NCBI GenBank assembly: GCA_016201575.1
Contig: JACQCN010000020.1
Coordinates: forward strand, 1-6,638
Reading direction: 5' to 3'
DNA: 6,638 nt
Source: Candidatus Rokuibacteriota bacterium
GTDB lineage: Bacteria > Methylomirabilota > Methylomirabilia > Rokubacteriales > CSP1-6
The first letter of the stretch is position 1, and each line of letters starts with the position of its first letter. Under the pieces are notes generated by a model. The model was not told the origin of the DNA, ran no database searches, and saw nothing but the letters and a program-made list of their open reading frames with translations. The position numbers and the translations under genes were made by a program. Below, in pieces: positions 4,928 through 6,638 of this stretch.

Positions 4928-5534
4928 CCGGGAGCTACACCGATCGCGAGCTCATGGTGGTCGCGGCCGCGCGCGAGATCCGCGACGCGAAGGTCGTCTT
5001 CGTCGGCATGCGGCTCCCGATCCTGGCCTTCGCACTGGCCAAGCGCACCCACGCGGCAGGCGCGCCATCGGCGGCGCCGAGGTCGACCGGTACGGCAACC
5101 TCAACACCTCTTACATCGGCGACTGGCGGGCGCCGGCCGTGAAGCTGCCGGGCAGCGGCGGCGGCGCCGACATCGCGAGCCTGGCCCGCCGCGTGGTGAT
5201 CATCATGCCCCAGGAGCGTCATCGCTTCGTGGAGCGCGTATCCTACGTCACCTCCGCGGGCCACGGCGACGGGCCGGGCTGGCGCGAGCGCGTGGGGCTC
5301 GCGGGCGGCGGGCCGGCCGCGCTCATCACGACGCTCGGCGTGTTCCGCTTCGACGCGGAGACGCGCGAGGCCGTGCTCGCGTCGTATCATCCGGGACAGA
5401 GCGTGGACAGCGTGCGCGCGGCCACCGGCTGGCCACTCCGCGTCGCCGCGGACGTCCGCGAGACCGTGCCCCCGACGCAGGCGGAGCTGGGCGTCGTGCG
5501 CGCCTGCGACCCCGAGGGCTTCTGGACGAGGTGA
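4924..5534 (+). pseudogene. Family I CoA-transferase subunit B with internal deletion and frameshift
   Basis: This is the partner of subunit A, beginning at the ATG of an ATGA overlap. The first frame reads MTGSYTDRELMVVAAAREI, then KVVFVGMRLPILAFALAKRTHAAGA (residues 23-47), all normal for the family, then turns into nonsense and stops at 5142. From about 5064 another frame resumes at IGGAEVDRYGNLNTSYIGDW and keeps the rest of the domain (RRVVIIMPQERHRFVERV, YVTSAGHGDGPGW, TTLGVFRFD) to a normal end at 5534. The two parts total about 202 residues, while relatives are about 250-270. The gap falls where glutaconate CoA-transferase carries its catalytic Glu (beta Glu54) and the following loop. 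Unless this is an assembly fault, the product cannot catalyse transfer and subunit A is left without a working partner. Confidence 0.8.
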
Positions 5535-5564
5535 CCTACGCCATACGCCAGGACCGATGACCGC

Positions 5565-6359
5565 GTGAAGATCTACTACGAGGAGCACGGCGCGGGCTTC
5601 CCGCTCGTGCTCGCCTACGGGATCGGCGGCAACACGCAGATGTGGGACGTGAACGTGGAGGCGCTGGCCGCGCGCTACCGGCTGATCCTCTGGGACCCGC
5701 GCGGCCACGCCCGCTCCGAGAGCCCCGCGGACCCCGCGAAGTACTCGTTCACGCGCTGGGCCTTCGACCTGCGCGACCTGCTCGACCACCTGCGGATCCG
5801 GCGGGCCTACGTCGGCGGGCTCTCGCTGGGCGGCGGCATCGCCACCCGCTTCACGCTCCTCTACCCCAAGCGCGCGGCCGCCCTCGTGGTCACCAACTCG
5901 TCCTCGGCGGCGGGGCTCCCGCTCTCGCCCGACAACCTCGTGGTGCGCGCCCAGAGCATCAAGATCACGCTCGAGCAGGGGATGGACGCGATGGCCGAGT
6001 TCGCGATGCGGGCCAACCCCAACGTGGCGGGCCGGCTCGCCCTCCACCCCGAGGCCAAGGAGGAGTTCTACGCGGAGTACCGCGCGCTCTCGCCGATCGG
6101 CTACGCGAACTCCCTGCGCGCGCTCCTGGCCATGGACCTCATCACGGACCGGCTCCGGCAGATCCGCACGCCCACGCTCCTCCTCGCCGGCGACCAGGAC
6201 CCGTCGCTCGGCCCCATGCAGGTCATGCAGAAGAAGATCCGCGGCGCCCGGCTCGTCGTGCTCTCCCCGGCCGGTCACTTCGGCAACCGGGACCAGCCCG
6301 AGGCCTGGAACCGCGCCGTCCTGGAGTTCCTCGCGCGTGTCGACGCGACCCGCCGCTGA
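5565..6359 (+). CDS. Alpha/beta hydrolase (3-oxoadipate enol-lactonase-like fold)
   Basis: This is a complete 264-residue alpha/beta hydrolase. The nucleophile elbow is GGLSLGGG with Ser87. The acid is probably Asp212 in LLLAGDQDPSLG, and the base is His238 in SPAGHFGNRDQPE. The oxyanion-loop region is AYGIGGNTQMWD (17-28), with Tyr where many relatives have His, followed by LILWDPRGHARS (40-51). There is no signal peptide, so it is cytoplasmic. The overall pattern resembles PcaD/3-oxoadipate enol-lactonase and related C-C or ester hydrolases, but the fold alone does not define the substrate. The GTG start at 5565 gives MKIYYEEHGAG, the usual first strand. AGGA lies 11 nt upstream, which is long; the nearby ATG at 5557 opens only a 3-codon frame. 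It sits 30 bp after subunit B and overlaps the next gene by 23 bp, implying one operon. Confidence 0.88.
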   Translation: MKIYYEEHGAGFPLVLAYGIGGNTQMWDVNVEALAARYRLILWDPRGHARSESPADPAKYSFTRWAFDLRDLLDHLRIRRAYVGGLSLGGGIATRFTLLYPKRAAALVVTNSSSAAGLPLSPDNLVVRAQSIKITLEQGMDAMAEFAMRANPNVAGRLALHPEAKEEFYAEYRALSPIGYANSLRALLAMDLITDRLRQIRTPTLLLAGDQDPSLGPMQVMQKKIRGARLVVLSPAGHFGNRDQPEAWNRAVLEFLARVDATRR

Positions 6360-6638
6360 CCTGGCCGCGCTCGAGTCGATCCAGCGCCGCGTGCTCTGGC
6401 TCGCGACGTGGATGGTCCACCACGCCAACTTCGGCCGCGAGAACCCCGACGGCACCAAGGTGGGCGGCCACCAGGCCAGCTCGTCGTCGATCGTCACGCT
6501 GCTGACCGCGCTCTACTTCCACGCGCTCCGGTCGACGGACGTCCTCGCCGTCAAGGCCCACGGCGCGCCGGCCTTCTACGCCTGCCACTACCTGCGCGGC
6601 AACCTGGCCGCTGACATGCTGCCCCGCCTGCGCGAGTT
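6337..6638 (+). CDS. Pyruvate dehydrogenase E1 / transketolase-like thiamine-diphosphate enzyme, N-terminal fragment
   Basis: These are the first 100 residues of a protein that runs off the right edge. The translation contains LESIQRRVLWLATWMVHHAN (12-31), then DGTKVGGHQASSSSIVTLL (38-56), TALYFHALRSTDVLAVKAHG (57-76) and APAFYACHYLRGNL (77-90). The GGHQAS block and the VKAHGAPAFYA block line up with GGHMAS and the GHISPGVYA region of AceE-type homodimeric pyruvate dehydrogenase E1 and with transketolases. Such enzymes bind thiamine diphosphate and act on 2-oxo acids or ketoses. The start is best placed at GTG 6337, inside the hydrolase 3' end, with GGAG (6323-6326) 10 nt before it; GTG 6394 would cut into the conserved helix. 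The sub-family (E1 or transketolase) cannot be settled from the N-terminus. Confidence 0.85.
   Translation, partial: MSTRPAADLAALESIQRRVLWLATWMVHHANFGRENPDGTKVGGHQASSSSIVTLLTALYFHALRSTDVLAVKAHGAPAFYACHYLRGNLAADMLPRLRE

Noticed and set aside
5059..5066. GGCGCGCC palindrome at the subunit B deletion junction, also present at 2825-2832, considered as a recombination or cloning scar
   Set aside because: At this GC content about one copy of the 8-mer is expected by chance in a window of this size, so two copies are not evidence.
4935..6497. 520-codon open frame on the minus strand opposite the CoA-transferase B, hydrolase and E1-like genes
   Set aside because: It is a shadow of three well-conserved plus-strand genes in GC-rich DNA; its translation is Arg/Val/Glu/His-rich with no domain, and it crosses gene borders.

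Overview
The window is GC-rich, with coding sequence showing strong G/C at third codon positions and frequent GTG starts (five of the seven genes whose starts I could place on sequence evidence). The gene content (a molybdenum hydroxylase, a family I CoA-transferase, an alpha/beta hydrolase, a pyruvate-dehydrogenase-E1-like enzyme, a PilZ protein and a class III cyclase) fits a metabolically versatile soil or subsurface bacterium. Candidatus Rokubacteria/NC10-like or proteobacterial lineages are plausible, but this is inference from style only and no marker gene is present.

Left part (1-870, minus strand): the N-terminus of a molybdopterin-binding hydroxylase large subunit, preceded by its complete [2Fe-2S] small subunit. 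The two overlap by one base (TGATG), and a candidate promoter with a 21-bp-spaced direct repeat lies just upstream. Subunit order and sequence resemble the 4-hydroxybenzoyl-CoA reductase/xanthine dehydrogenase family.

Middle part (870-3115): sparse. It holds a frameshifted small membrane protein gene and a 182-residue PilZ-domain protein with a C-terminal zinc-ribbon motif (both minus strand). Two stretches have no convincing gene (about 0.4 kb and about 1 kb). The second contains a candidate promoter facing the cyclase.

Centre right (3116-3975, plus strand): a class III nucleotide cyclase whose conserved C-terminal end is broken by what looks like a short deletion of about 16 nt. The membrane-anchor continuation lies in a different frame, followed by further out-of-frame coding debris.

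Right part (4007-6638, plus strand): a tightly packed operon. It contains CoA-transferase subunit A, then subunit B overlapping by ATGA, then an alpha/beta hydrolase, then the N-terminus of an E1/transketolase-like enzyme that overlaps the hydrolase. Subunit B has lost roughly 50-60 codons plus the frame, and the missing stretch is where the family's catalytic glutamate sits.

The main point of interest is the clustering of frame-breaking lesions (about 1370, 3585, 3760-3920 and 5065) among otherwise well-conserved genes. This is either active gene decay or assembly/sequencing error. I see no CRISPR array, tRNA, rRNA, transposase or clear defence system.
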